A DNA stretch of 64,000 nucleotides, from contig VXIS01000219.1 of NCBI GenBank assembly GCA_008704415.1, forward strand, positions 1-64,000, given 5' to 3'. Below the pieces are notes generated by a model. It searched no databases, was not told where the DNA came from, and worked only from the letters and a program-made list of their open reading frames with translations. Each line of letters begins with the position of its first letter. The stretch's first letter is position 1. This document shows positions 47,601 through 59,874 of the stretch, in pieces. The stretch comes from Sphaerosporella brunnea (taxonomy: Eukaryota; Ascomycota; Pezizomycetes; Pezizales; Pyronemataceae). The translations under genes and the position numbers were made by a program.

Positions 47601-48655
47601 GAGAAGCCTCACGATGATCACCCATCGTACCGTGGCCTGTCAAACGCAAAGCTAGAAGAACCCAGATCTGGCGGCGCAAAAGGGGCGCTTAGAGGCGGCG
47701 AAACGCGACAAGTCGAGGGCAGCACCGATGCCTTCTTGGCCCCCAAAATTCGCTAAGGAGCCGACTCTCAGTGTTCACCAAAGATGTTTTTTCGAAACCA
47801 GGGCTTGCATGTTGGGAAGGGGGCCGAATGAACGACCACCACCGACGAATTCGGTGAAGGGCTTGACTCTAGGACGTACCGTACCTACTGAGAAGGAGAG
47901 CGAACCCGCAGGGGCCCTGCACAGACACCCACCACCACCATTATTACTGCCCCTTCTTTATTGGGGGTGCATACCGCAGGGGTGTGGAAGGAGGCGGGGG
48001 GTAAAAATGACGGGGATAAGAGGTACTGGAAAAAAGCAAAAAAAAAAGTCGAAAGAACCGAGTCGGATGCTGGTCCCTGCTTGTGCGACTCTAGACTATG
48101 CCCGTGGAGTGGGTGGGTATGTAAAAGTCGAAACCTACTGCGCAGTCTACCGCGCTCTCTTCAGGTCCAAGCTTAAAAAGCCACCAAGAGTCTCGCATTG
48201 GCATACCTTTATATCAGGTGGGCCCCACTTCGAGATTTTGTCTGCCTGCTTTCCAGACTACCTAGGACCGACAGCCCAGCGCATCATCTCATCATCACCC
48301 CTTCTTCCGCACCACCACCACTACTTACCGTGTTTGTTCCGTTCAGCTCTGGCCTCGACGAACAAACCCTCATCCTCACCGGTCATATTAGACGGCACAA
48401 CCCCCCCCCCCGGCCTTAAGTTTTCTTTCTTCTCAGAGGCACTAGAAGGAAGAAACCAAGCCTTGATTTCCCCCGGCCTCCTACAAATCATTCAAAATTC
48501 AGGAACTTGAAGTTTTACCACGGTCTCTACCGTGGGGTCCCGCATTTCACCAACCTCAGTTGCCTGCACACTCCAGTGCAGCCTTCCCCGAGTTCCCTCC
48601 TACATTGGTCTCCGACTTTCTGGCACACGCCGGGATCAACTACCCTCGAGGACTC
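32693..48655. other. Gene desert of about 16 kb
   Basis: Apart from one probable broken gene (38.6-39.6 kb), no frame of convincing length, domain content or splice structure was found on either strand. Simple sequence includes a G run at about 37860-37872, T-rich patches near 46490-46510 and a C run near 48401-48412. Short mirrored ACCTAGGT/TAGGTA motifs recur (for example near 44180-44210). The last few hundred bases are pyrimidine-rich and probably belong to the promoter and leader of the SANT-like gene. Confidence 0.45.
38640..39590 (-). pseudogene. Possible broken or multi-intron gene of unknown function
   Basis: Protein-like stretches follow each other on the minus strand in changing frames: ITGSQGRNFTTLLRTGHSM (about 39573-39520), VIGVADAFSSLPWIAAGDS (about 39320-39260), STDESIYAMRDIPHSSS (about 39080-39030), then a WPSVYAGILWPE stretch (about 38943-38905) and FLALGNAGRDYYRAAKPGS (about 38845-38790). 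A GTGAGT donor at about 38903 could join the last two, but the other shifts have no good introns, so decay is the simpler reading. I do not recognise the family. Confidence 0.35.
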
Positions 48656-49745
48656 ATGAACAGCTACCACGGAGGGGTGAGCGAGAGCTCGGAATGGGTT
48701 CAGCCTCTGACCGTACGCCCCACAGTCTACCTAGCTTGCACCCACCGTCGAATGTATTTTTGACTGTTTGATAGAGCACATTGAGCTACCACGCCCACGC
48801 AACATTGGGGGACCATCATCATTCCCACCATGGGCACAGTAATCACAACCACTCGCACGGACCCTCTCATCCACACACATATCCGTCTCAACACCTCCCA
48901 ACGTCGATCGTGGACCACGTATCGGCACCATTGATGGAGTCCCCGTCCTACTCTCAAGACCGCGAGTCGATCCATTCCGAGCGCGGGGGTGACGACAGAG
49001 AGGATACGGCAAATACGGCGCCGCACAACAGCCTGCCTCCGATTTCGTCATACCCGCTGTCAACCATGTGCCCGCTTCCTAGCCAAGCTTTTAAGCGCTC
49101 CTATCAACCGGAAATCATCACTCCCGTGTCTTCCCCGCAGCCGTCAAAGCGAAGGAAGAGCACCAGCAAGGAGGCATGGACGATGACCGAGGACGACAAC
49201 CTTCTCCTGAAGCTGAAAGACGAGGAGGGTCTGCCATGGAAAGTCATTGCGAATCGATTCCGGGAGATGAACCGAGGCGAGTTCAGGGTACCCACACTCC
49301 AGATGCGATACAAACGTCTCAAGGAGAAGATGCGAGTGTGGGATGCCGAAGATGTTGGTTTTCCCATTTTATTTTTTTTCAATCCTTCTCAATCAAGAAC
49401 ACCCCCACTAACTCGAACATGCAGCTTCAATACTTGAAGGAGGCAAAGGAATATGTCGAGAAGCAGAAGTGGGAACTTATCTCACAGCGAATGCTAGAGA
49501 TCGGTTGCAAGAAGAAGATCCCCGGTAGCACTTGCGAGAAGAAGTGGAAGGAGATCTGTCCCCAGCCGATCAACACTCAGCAGCTTCCTGGTGCATCTGG
49601 ACCCAACTCTGCCAGCACGGACAGCGCGATCAGTATGACAAGCCACGGCCTTGCACAGGCCTGCGATATGAAGAGAGAGCTCAGCCAAGTCAGTGAGGAG
49701 GAGGTAGAGGGCCTCGGAGTGCATGTGAAGATGGAACGGGAGTAA
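48656..49745 (+). CDS. SANT/Myb-like nuclear protein, about 306 aa, three exons
   Basis: Exons are 48656-48676, 48775-49353 and 49425-49745 (921 nt). The second intron has a clear CTAAC branch site. The N-terminal third has a His/Ser/Asn-rich tract (HHHSHHGHSNHNHSHG). A basic PSKRRKS stretch, likely a nuclear signal, precedes a SANT/Myb-like module running from WTMTEDDNLLLKL over WKVIANRF and LQMRYKRLKEKM into a second half (LQYLKEAKEYVEKQKWELIS) after the intron. The C-terminus is acidic. A role in DNA or chromatin binding is inferred. The start is uncertain: 48656 is the first in-frame ATG, yet the frame is open back to 48467 and reads like protein (FPEFPPTLVSDFLAHAG), so an upstream coding exon or a different start is possible. 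Confidence 0.8.
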
Positions 49746-50599
49746 CAAGAGGTCATCAGCATGAAAGGGTATTGGGGTTTTTTCGTATTCATTCGATCCA
49801 TCATCGTTATTTCATTACCGTTATATATTAAAGGGGAAAGCTCGCGCTGGCAAATATGGTGTTCAAGTGGTTCTGTTTTGGGGGTTTGGGGGTTTCTTTT
49901 CTGTCTTTTTATGGGGTTATTGTCTGCTTTTTTTCCTTTTTTTTTGTTGTTTTCTGGTTCTCTTTCCTTTATATTTATATGGGTAACGGGTTTTACTTAT
50001 GTCTTTTTATTCTCTATTTTTCTTTTTTCTTTTTCATTTCATTTCATTTCGTCTTTTCTCGTCACGGTCTGTCGACTGTTTCCTACCATCAGATCTCCTC
50101 TCGGGTTTCCTTTTTTCTCCAAGGTCTGGGTTTCGGGGATAGTGGGGGTTTTTAGGGGGCTCGGGGTGTCTCTTTTGTCTATTCAGTCATTTCTGGCTTG
50201 ACACAGGTCATTATATCTGGATGTTCATCCAACGGCTCCACATCATGTAGAAACGGCGTTTCTATGAATGCAATCACGACACGTAGTTGCAACTATCTCA
50301 TCACGATCATGATCATTAAGGCACGCGTTCTACATAACAATCCGGCGCAGTGATCTCCGGTGAAACTGGGGGCAATTTCAACGAATTCCGCGGCCTCCTC
50401 GGATGCTGTATCCGGAAGACCATCATTCGCCTAATTCATCGTGGACATGATCGACTGCAAAAACTCACAAGGCTGCTGCAGTAGTAATGGAAGATGGGCG
50501 GATAGACCTTCGCCCGTTGGTTGTTGTTATTTAGCTAGTGCTTTACGCACGGCCTTGACGCTATGATTGTCAGATAGGCCCCCGTGCTTTCGCTCTCAT

Positions 50600-50688
50600 C
50601 CCTCCCTCCCATCCCTCCCTGCCATCCCTCCCTCCCCCCCCCTCTTCCCTTCCCTCCTATCCCTCCCTCCCTCCCTCCCTCCCGACCC
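50600..50688. repeat. (CCCT)n-type polypyrimidine tract
   Basis: Almost pure C/T with many CCCTCCCT units broken by CCAT and CTTCC. The minus strand is therefore rich in GGGA runs and could form a G-quadruplex. Confidence 0.8.
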
Positions 50689-53600
50689 GCAGTGACAGAT
50701 AGCCGTAAAGAAATCTCGGGATACACCTGACACCGCCTTAATTATAAGGTCTCGATGGGCCAAAGCTGGAATCGAAGAGAAAAATTTTTACGATCAGAGC
50801 GGCGCCTGTTCCGGGAAGGCATCACGATGAAATCTCCCACGCGCAGTTCACGAGAAATCAGAGAAATCAAATTACCACGACGTTGGTTCCTGGTTCAGGG
50901 CGCTCGGAAGGAACACGGCGCGGGAAAACCGTTCTAACTGCATTTGGCTCAGCAGAGTAAGTCTGGCCACGACAGGCTAGGGGGGTTGAGAATCCCAGTA
51001 ACCCGTATAAGTCTCGTCAAGCGAGCGCCGAATCAGTAATGATCAGACAATCTAACTGCTTCTGGAATTGGCACGATTTTCTCAGCAATTGCGCAAGTGG
51101 GCTGTGTCCGTTAAAGCCTTCTCCCGTGAAATAAGTGAAATAACGGTACAAACGCGTATCCTGCTTTAGCTGTTCCTCATTGAGTCTGCGTGCCGTCAGT
51201 TATGTATTATCGCTGTTCCTGCCGAAAGAGCCGGATGGTGCGGGCATTTCAGCACGGTTTCATGATGAATCATATATACCTGTCTACTCGTGTCTTGAAA
51301 AACTTCGTGTTATCGATCGTTCTCCACGGCTCCCAGATGTTGGCCAGCTGAGCTCGTGATGCTTGTTTTTGCCGCGTGGAGTCACACTTCACCAGGATGG
51401 GGGTGAGCGAGCAAAGCAGCATCGATTTCCGCCTGCTGACGTCTCCATTTCGTTTTCGGCTGCCCTTTAACCCGTCAGGGAGGAGGCAGCAGACACCCAA
51501 GCCTAAAAGGGGCGCCTATCAGTGGGACACGAGCTCTCATACACAGGTGGGGTGAGGCTGTCGCGAAAAGGAAAATGAAAAAGAAACCTAGAAGATTTTG
51601 ATATTCTGGGTGGATGACGTATCGAAGACTAGTCCTCCGCGCGAGGCCCAGCTTGTTCTGCTGGGATTTCCCTTTTGTGGCCGGTAGATGTAGGTACCCG
51701 CAAGTGCAGCATACCTGAGCCTCAGTTCACCACCCGGTGCCTCCCATGATCATGAAAGCGGTGGGGGGAAACAACTGGGTCGTATCGTTGGCTCGCCTGT
51801 ACATGGACCAAGTGCTCTGCCGGGTATGCGAGTGACTGACTATGCGGCACTACGGCGCTAGGGCACCATTGACTTGGATGGTGGGGGGTCACCGATAGCT
51901 GATTACACCCAGGCTTTGCAAGAGAAACACGACTTGGCGATTGCCGGCCGCTCGCAAGGTTGTAAGTACCGAGAGATTTCGTGGGTGACATTCATCTTGG
52001 TAATTCCGCAGCTTTACTTGCCTTGTTACCCGCAGGTGCTTAATTTTTTGTCGGGAGACTATCCGTAGGGAATGTGACGAAGGCTGTATACATTGGCCCA
52101 GGCTCCAATACACAGCAACCTGGTTCTACTCTGTAATTCCCCGCATATTATTAAGTTGGGTAAGTCCACACGGTGGGGTTTGTGCTTCCGCATAAGCTTG
52201 CGCGCGGTCGTCCTACGCTTTTGCTTCACCAGAACTCAATCGTGACCGTGACTGATGATGCCGTAAACCTAAAAAGCTGGATCGATTGCTGACTAACTCG
52301 ATTCGAAACAAGACAATTTGAGGGTCGAGATATCGAACCGCTTTTTCATCAATGAGGAGGCCGTTTGCTTCGCATCCTGTGAAACAAAATCAATGTAGGT
52401 AAATCCATCCCGTCTGTCAGGAAACGCCTGCCCGACACATCGCCATACCTAGCCAGTTGACCGGTAAGTAATGATATTGGTGTCTCTATATACCTGAGCA
52501 CATGGTATACACGAGTTTCAGCTCACCGAAGAGTGCAGTTCTGCACATTCCTGTGTAAACTGAAAATCACCCGTCAACGAATCAAATAGCTCATTCCCGC
52601 TTTTTCTATGTCGCTCGAGATGACAGCACTGGCCGCAAAGCCGCAACCGTCCGCTATGAGGATCCTTCTGAACCAGTCAAGAGCTCCTGTGTAAGGGAAG
52701 GTGAAGGTGATGGTGCGCGCGTGTGGCCAGCGCGCAATCTACGGGTGCTTGCAGAAGAGTTTTTTTTTCTTGCATCCCCACTGGATCATCTCAACCGGAA
52801 GTGGATACAAAAGTCAAGTATCCTGCAGCGTGCAACCGGTGCGAAGTGGATGACGGAAATAGCAATAGAGACGCCCTATATTACTTCCTACTATTGCACT
52901 TGGCAATGGGGCACAACTTCCCGCGTGTAATGCACCCCGAGAGTCATGAGTCCAAAGTACACCAGTAGGCAGAAAGCCCGAAGCCAGTTCCCGGATTCCA
53001 CGGAGTGTATTTTGCGTGTAGGTTGATGGGCGCAAGGATTCACACTGCTCGTCGAACTTGGTAGACTTTCCGTGTGACCCAAGAACAAGGTTCCAGCAAT
53101 TTGCTCCTTGTAAACCGAATCTATGGTCTTGTGCTTGAGTAGCATGAGTATAGAGTGCCGGGAGATAGGAGCAAGGGCCGTGGTCCTTTGGATTAACCCC
53201 ATGGAGATCACCGGCGACGCCAGAGGGGTAGACCTGGAATTGAAACGGAGCATTGAAGCCGATGATCTACGTTGTACGGCGAGATCCATGAATATTTACG
53301 GCATCCATGGTTACCAGCCGTAGAGTGTTAATGTCGTGGGACGCTGCAGCAGTCGAGACTGGATTCAGCGAGTTGGCTGAATCATAAATAATGACTCGTG
53401 GCGTGGCGGCATAGGGCATCGAGTCCCAATCATGATGGGTATTCATAGCAGGTGTCACCTTTGTTGGTATGTAACTGTTCTGAATTTGAGCCTGCATGAC
53501 AGGTTCTGTGCAGACATGCTTTACCAAGAAGCCCGAAAACTCGAATTATTGGCCACATCGAGACGTCTAGTCGACACTCCCGCCGGTGCACCACGTGTTG

Positions 53601-56068
53601 CAGGAGAGCATAGTAATCACGGTTACTATCCTGAAGACTGGTGTTTTCCGTCCCCTTCTGCAGCGAATTTTAGCTATGTCTATTTACCTGATGTACCTAA
53701 GCACTTCTGCAGCACCTGGCCGGGTCTCGCCGGAAACGCTGAAGTCCTCGGATTTTCTGGCAGCGCACACCTGCTGTCGAAAGCCGCTGGCGGAGAACCA
53801 GGCTTGTCTGTGAACGGGTATTTGCAGACTGAAGCAGAAGACGTACACCCAGAAGGTAGTTTAGATATGAGCGCAAGAGTATCTCGGGGTCACCGCAGCC
53901 GGCATACTATCACCACATCTCTTGCTATATCGCTGGCAGGAACATGCATACGATGAGGCCTTTTAGACCCAGCCGGCAAGAAGAGGCCGGCCGACTTGGT
54001 AGCGGAAAAGAGGCCACACGAACACAGACCCTCATATCGAAGTTTGGCGCCGCACATCACGGCAACGCGGCACGCATGCCAGCCGGATCCTCAGGATAGG
54101 CATAGTACACCACAACTTTGTGCTGCGGTGCTATCTGGCATCCGCTTTTCCGCCTAAAAACTGTTGGTGTAGCGGAATTATTCAATCACAGACAATCACT
54201 CGTATATTCGAGTATCACTTCATGATAGCTATGCCGAACAGCGACATCAAGTCGCTTCATCAGGTTACGTCATCTGGTGCAACATGTGGTCTATAGTCAT
54301 TCTTCTGGGAATTGTTAGTGCGTGTCGATTTGAGGAACGGGTGCGGCACCAGTCCGCGGGATGGTTTCTTGGAATGATCAATCATGCACTGCCGACATTC
54401 CGCCGGGTCTTCAGACGGGGAGAGCTCCATGCCCAAAGAAATGGTGCTTTTTGTTTTGTAAGAACTAAAATGTCGCTCGACAAGAACATCGGGTAGTTAT
54501 ACCCTAGCCAGATGCGCATTTCGGGAGTCTCGCAGAAAATGCCGATGGCCCACCGCTCAGTTCGCAATCGAGCTACATATGTATATACCACCGGCTACGG
54601 TCTGTGGCCCACCGACGGTTTCTCCGACTGGCTCGTGGGCAGAAAGCAGCTGGCATTCCCTTCCGATCGGCAAGTGCCTCTGGAACTGCGCCCCGAGCCG
54701 GCTTCGGAAATTAATGACCAGTCAATGTGACGCCAAGCAGCTGTTCTTCCAGCGCCAATTGGCTGCTGATCCACCAACCCCGGATATCAATCTCGATTGG
54801 CCAGTGCGCCAACCGGGATATCAACCTAGCTGGCGCTTAGGCGAGGGCTGTCTAAATGCGACTTGTGCACGGTGCTGGAGAGCTGCTGTCCTTGTCCATC
54901 AACTTAATGATGGATGTATGGCCTCGTGGTAAGCACGCGCTCACGTGAAACCGTTCGTTCGTCCCGTTCCGGTCGTCGTGGCTATCTGCCGAGATAGGTT
55001 TCGGGAAGACAGAAGAAAAAGCAAAAACATTGCGTGCGTGTGGGGGGTATTTATTCTCTTCCCCATCTTCGCTCTTCTACAAAGCATGCTGCCGAACAAA
55101 AGCTCCGGTTCATGCAAAGCGCCTTGATATATCAATCTATCTGTTCTCAGGCTGTCGCCCCTACTGCTACGATGAACTCGTATTGGGGAGAGAGCAAGCG
55201 CAACTTCTCACCCAATATTCGTCCATCATGTCACAGAAAATTCCTTATTTCAAGTTCAAGGCCGTTAGGCATAGCTGTGTCTGATCTCCACGTTCCTACT
55301 TCAAACGGCGCGGCCGAACAAACTCTTGAATTGGGCCGCTCGGGAATCACCGGATGAGGTTTTCAGCGGATGACGATATGGCATCAATTCGGCAGATTCG
55401 AGGATCCAGTGCGTGTCACAGCTCGCTTCCGGGTGTCTGCATTGTAGTTTGGTCTCACCGCCTTCCAGTATGGAATTCGGACCTTTTCAGGCTGATGCCC
55501 AATGTTACAGGCGATCAGGGTCCCTTTGGAGGCGAGGCACCGTGCCTATTTCAGCTGTCCTGACGTACATCTCAAGGTGGATAAGTACTACTACTACGTC
55601 TGGTATGTACGTGAAGGTATACCAAAAGAGCACAATGTACCAATCCACATAGGTCTAAGATTGGAAACATCGCCGCGGAGACAATATGCCGAGAGTTTAA
55701 GTCGTGATGCACGTACTCGAAGTCTTCTTGCCATCACGATGCGGAGTGAACATCGAGTAAGCCCGGAGCCTTCGATGATGAGTCTTGTCCTTGTTTTCGG
55801 ACTCATGGAGGTCAGGATTTAATCAGATGGCCCTTCTAGTTCTGTGAGTCGGTCACGTTACGTAAGTGTTGGAAGACGCTTTCTTAACTGCGCAGGCGAA
55901 TATAGGTCTTGCACGCAGCACTTTACATACATATGTACCTAGGTACATATACCCCTTTTTCACGGCTTCATATATCTACTTAAGTAGGTATGACGATTCA
56001 AGACCGTCCAGACAGGTAGACCGTGATTGACCACATGGCGCCCGGTATGTAGATAGTGTAGGTAGTGG

Positions 56069-56135
56069 TGGTCAGTGGAGACCCTTGGTTCACTTTGGGA
56101 AACTCGGGAGGTCTACTTTAGGTGACCACTGACCA
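56069..56135. repeat. Short inverted repeat, 10-bp arms
   Basis: TGGTCAGTGG (56069-56078) and CCACTGACCA (56126-56135) are exact complements. It lies 28 bases before the longer inverted-repeat element. Confidence 0.55.
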
Positions 56136-56162
56136 GCGCTAGAGCCACACGGTAATTATCCC

Positions 56163-56309
56163 CCGCAGTAATAATACTGTCGAATTTCCCTAAATCACAC
56201 TAATTGTGTGTCTAGTGATTATATAATGAAGGCGATGGGCTAATGGACCCTTCATTATAAGACTTCAGTGTGATGTAGGGAAATTCGGCAGTATGTATTA
56301 ACGCTGCGG
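56163..56309. repeat. MITE-like inverted-repeat element, about 147 bp
   Basis: The two halves (56163-56232 and 56250-56309) are imperfect reverse complements. The best blocks are CCGCAG at the tips, CGAATTTCCCTA, ATCACACT and TATAATGAAGG, around a loop of under 20 bases. No coding capacity. A target-site duplication could not be fixed. Confidence 0.65.
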
Positions 56310-57104
56310 TGGATAGATCTACCTAAGTAGTTTTTAGCCACTGTAAATCGCTGTACTCTATTCCTCGGGGGTCGTCACGTAATATCCCTGCGAACGGACC
56401 AGTGACGAAAACAGGCTCTAGGCTTTAACTGTACGAGTGACGTTTGCCAGGCAACAAAAGATAGATCCAATGTTCCTATTCCATCAGCTTCCCTTCAGTT
56501 GACAGTGAAATTAAGCAGGGGGTTCAGTCGCTGTACCACGGTGGCTCGGCTGTCAGTGCTAACATCTTGTGTTTACCAAGTATACCTACCAAGCAGGTCT
56601 ATACTTTACGCCAAATCAGGCAGCGACTAACGCTTCGAGTGATTTCATGTGGCGTTTATTCTGCAAGTCAGCCCGTCGTTTGGAAACCTATTCCTTCCTT
56701 AGGATCAAGAAACAGGGTTTTATATTGGGCGCGGTGGTACGCGTCTCATCTCAAGACGTGCGCCGAGTGAGTCATTATGCAGCACGCACACCTCCATTTC
56801 TTCCACACCCCCCGAAAGGTGATAACTGCACTTAGAATCCAAGGCCTTGTCTCAAAAGCATCCAAGTTAGCACCCATGGGCCCAGTCCCTCAGTTTTCTA
56901 GCGACCCAATCTTTGAGAAAGCTTTGCAGGCCATTTATACGTAGCGTTCTGCCTGCCATTCGAGTCAAGAGCAAAACTACATCCCCATGGCGGAGTTCCT
57001 TATGCGAGTCCCGAGAATCCCAAACACAGCCAGGCGTTAAAAACGCAAGCCTCGCCATTGATTGAACTACTTCTGCTTTGATGCTGACGTGTTGCGGGGC
57101 ATGT

Positions 57105-57700
57105 TCGTTTTTTGTTTGTAATCCGTATTCGACCGCGAACGATCATGACAGACCCCCTGCCCATACGCGCCCTTACCCTCTTCGCCCCCTTATTGATGAT
57201 ATCTCATGGGTCAACTGCGGCCATCCGAAATACCAAAACTCAACAAAAGGAAAGTAATGTAAAGAAGACAAAGAAAGAAACAGGCCGTAACAACAAGTGA
57301 AGGCCATGGCCGCCAGAGCCGGGTCACTCCTCCTCCTCTGATCCCTCTTCAGATGATGATGGCGAATCATCCTCCGCCACGGATTGTTCATCCTTAGTAT
57401 CCCGCAGAAACTGTAGTGGCCTTCTCCTCCCGGAAAAGCTCAACAACTGACCGCGATTGCCACACGGTGCTTGCACTACAGCTCTTTTTCTACGGAGCGC
57501 CAAAGCACGCGAATTTGTGGAAGCCATCGGTCGCACTCAAAAAGGTGCTCTCTAGTTTGCCGCTTCCCTGCGAGACAAAATCAACATTCATCAGCGTCCC
57601 TCTTATGAAGCTTCTCTTTGAGGTAGGGAGCCGTGATTGCATCCCCGGTAAGGAGCTAGTAGTCCGTCACAAAGGAAGGAATGAGAATGAGATCTTTGAA
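57105..57700 (-). pseudogene. LINE ORF2 3' fragment with stop codon inside the zinc knuckle
   Basis: On the minus strand the frame reads GDAITAPYLKEKLHKRD, then C-stop-F-C and KRQTREHLFECDRW. It matches the 60.4-kb fragment (GHAITAPYLKDKLRKRD, C-W-F-C, DHLFKECDRW), but the first Trp of the knuckle is TGA and one residue is missing before the last Cys. The 3' UTR blocks (GCCGCAGTTGAC, CATCAATAAGGGGGC, GATCGTTCGCGGTCG) and the ending ATTACAAACAAAAAACG follow at lower coordinates. Confidence 0.75.
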
Positions 57701-59291
57701 ACGAAACGCTGTCGTCAACACAGCAGCTACGGTCATAGAACATTGAAATCAGGGCTTCACGTCCGCTAAGCCCTAGCTAGTCAAGCAATATTGCTATGGT
57801 GAGTCCCCACATGGGAATCCCTCGTACTGTTGTTTAAACCGGCACTAAGGCAATGTGGCAAAGTCACCACGCTCTGTGCAGAAGTCACTCAGCCTCGTGG
57901 CAAAGTCACTTAGCCACATTGCCTTAGTACCGAGATAATACGGTACATTTTATTTTTTGCACAGGCTTACAGCAGAAACGACATAACCTGGGGATATTTT
58001 GACTTTAGTCGCCGGCTGGAATTGTGACCTGGTGGTGGCCACGGATCCAAGCCCATACCGCCAACTGCCCTGTGCTCTTCACTGATTTGGCGCTAAAACA
58101 CACTTCTAGAATGCCGTTTGGCCTAGATATTGTTTCTGCGACAGCTGTAAGGCATCTGACATACCGTGGAAGCCTCTGGTTTTCCGAAAATGCGTGTTCG
58201 TTTGGAAGCTACTATGGTTTTCTCGGGTACATCAGTATCGTTGGTATGCACAGTCGAGCGACTGGCGTGATGAGATATCGTTTGCCGACACCTCTCAGCA
58301 AGCAAATGTTTCAACAGAACGCCGAAACAAACGAAAGAAAGCAGCACTGCCTGGCAAAGCGACTATTTGCAATGTGTAGATATTGATTTGCGCTTTCTTT
58401 TCTTTGGAGGCCGGCTTTTGCTCTGTCAGCTATACCATCCATCATGCCATTCACCAGGCCTCAATTACCGCGCCCTGCGTCACGACATTTTTCTCTTGCT
58501 TTGTGTGGTGACAGTATCAAGGCTCCCCATCTTAGAATTGACCCCTTTCTCGAACAAAGGCCAATCGTTCTCGAAGGATTTGAGGCTACTGGTGGTTGGT
58601 GGCTGTTTGAGAGAACTCGAGTGAGACAGCATGCTTGGCAGGTGCCTGCTCAACTAGGCTTTTTGCTTCCTACGTTCTCTCCTCCAGAGTTGCTTCTCTT
58701 TTTTTCCTGAGCCCCGTATTGCTCGGCCTGGTTGTTGTGGAAAAAGAGAGGAAATATTGTCACGCATCTACTTGGTGTCGGCAACCGGGCATCTCATCAC
58801 GCCAGTGACTCGACTGTACCTAGCTAGGACCTCGACTTTCTAGTTAGAAAGCAGTGAATCGGGAGGCAGCCGTAAGTAGGTCGTGCACATAACTCTACGT
58901 CCGAAGAGAAGCTCGCCTAGGGGACCTAAAAACTGCCGCCGGCTGGATAACCCCCGGACGCTGCCACCTGTCGCCTAGCCGTTGCCGCCGCTAATTGCCA
59001 CTGACCAGCTAGGTGATCCTCCCGGTTTTGTAACGTGTCTTCTGTTGCGAGGAATGTGTGGGACCTTTCAGGCGAGCTAGGTATACTCTCTCTACCTGGT
59101 GCCCTATACTCTTTTGGCCGGTTGCCTAAGCCATGAAGAGTTTCGCCTGCAGTGTGTTTGCCAGAGCAGACCGCTGGCCCCGCAGGCGGTTCAACTGTCA
59201 CAGAGGCTACGGAACTTTCTGAAGGAAGGAAGTATGGTCTTGGACACTTCCATATCCATTTGGAAAGGGGAAAATGTTAGTGTATTGGGTT
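57701..59291. other. Intergenic with foldback F3, no gene recognised
   Basis: Foldback F3 is at 57840-57932. A frame at 58024-58386 (+) and others on both strands lack any domain or splice structure. Confidence 0.4.
57840..57932. repeat. Foldback element F3
   Basis: Arms 57840-57859 and 57913-57932 pair at 19 of 20 positions (ACTAAGGCAATGTGGC core). The loop holds GTGGCAAAGTCACC (57855-57868), GAAGTCACTCAGCC and GTGGCAAAGTCACTTAGCC. Confidence 0.75.
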
Positions 59292-59395
59292 TTCGTTTTT
59301 TGTTTGTAATCAAATTTATTGTCTCTATACGACCGCGAACGATCATGACAGACCCCCTACTCGTCCCCGCCCTGTCCGCCCCCTTATTGATCTAG
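59292..59395 (-). mobile_element. LINE 3'-end stub (second subfamily)
   Basis: Nearly the same as the end of the 57.1-kb element on the minus strand: CATCAATAAGGGGGC, GGTCTGTCATGATCGTTCG and the ending ATTACAAACAAAAAACG. Only about 100 bases of 3' end are left. The flanks TAGTGTATTGGG and TAGTATATTGGT could be a worn target-site duplication (10 of 12 positions). Confidence 0.6.
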
Positions 59396-59874
59396 TATAT
59401 TGGTTGTGCCGCTACAAGCATAGGGGACCAACTCTCACTGGTTTTGCCGTCAATGCGATCTGCCCCTTTGTATAAACGAAGACCGCAACCGTTTTGTTGA
59501 GTTCCATGAGTTATAATGGGTGTTTTGTTGTGGTGGGGTCGTCGGAAAGGGCCACTAAGCCACCGGTTTCGGCAACTGTAATTTGATTTAACTACTTACA
59601 CATGGAGATTACCTGTGATGCTATAGCACATTTCTAACTTGACAAAGCTTTAGATTGTCCCAGTTGTGGTTGTTGTTGCTGCCGGGATGTCGTCCGTTCC
59701 ATATGGAACAGAAAGTGGCTACGATCCAGGGGACTCCGACTTTGAGGGCTACGCGCTCAGTGCCTTTTTGACTAATCGGGTCAGCGCCAGGTCAGTAATC
59801 ATGTGATCATTTGAGTGATAGATACTGAGTAGGTCATGTTGGGGGGCTTTGGATTCTCATAACCACGCCGCCAA

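Larger units (their letters stand above)
49746..57100. other. Intergenic: simple sequence and inverted repeats, no gene recognised
   Basis: The first 450 bases are very T-rich and likely hold the 3' end of the SANT-like gene. A CCCT-type microsatellite lies at 50600-50688. A 10-bp inverted repeat and an inverted-repeat element lie at 56.07-56.31 kb. Frames such as 53432-53956 (+) have no domain or splice support. Mirrored TACCTAGGTA motifs occur near 55930-55990. Confidence 0.45.

Noticed and set aside
50580..50700. Regular short repeats considered as a CRISPR-like array
   Set aside because: It is a simple polypyrimidine microsatellite with no spacers, in a eukaryotic sequence.
53432..53956. 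174-codon plus-strand frame
   Set aside because: Composition is mixed without periodicity or motifs, and no splice or family support was seen.
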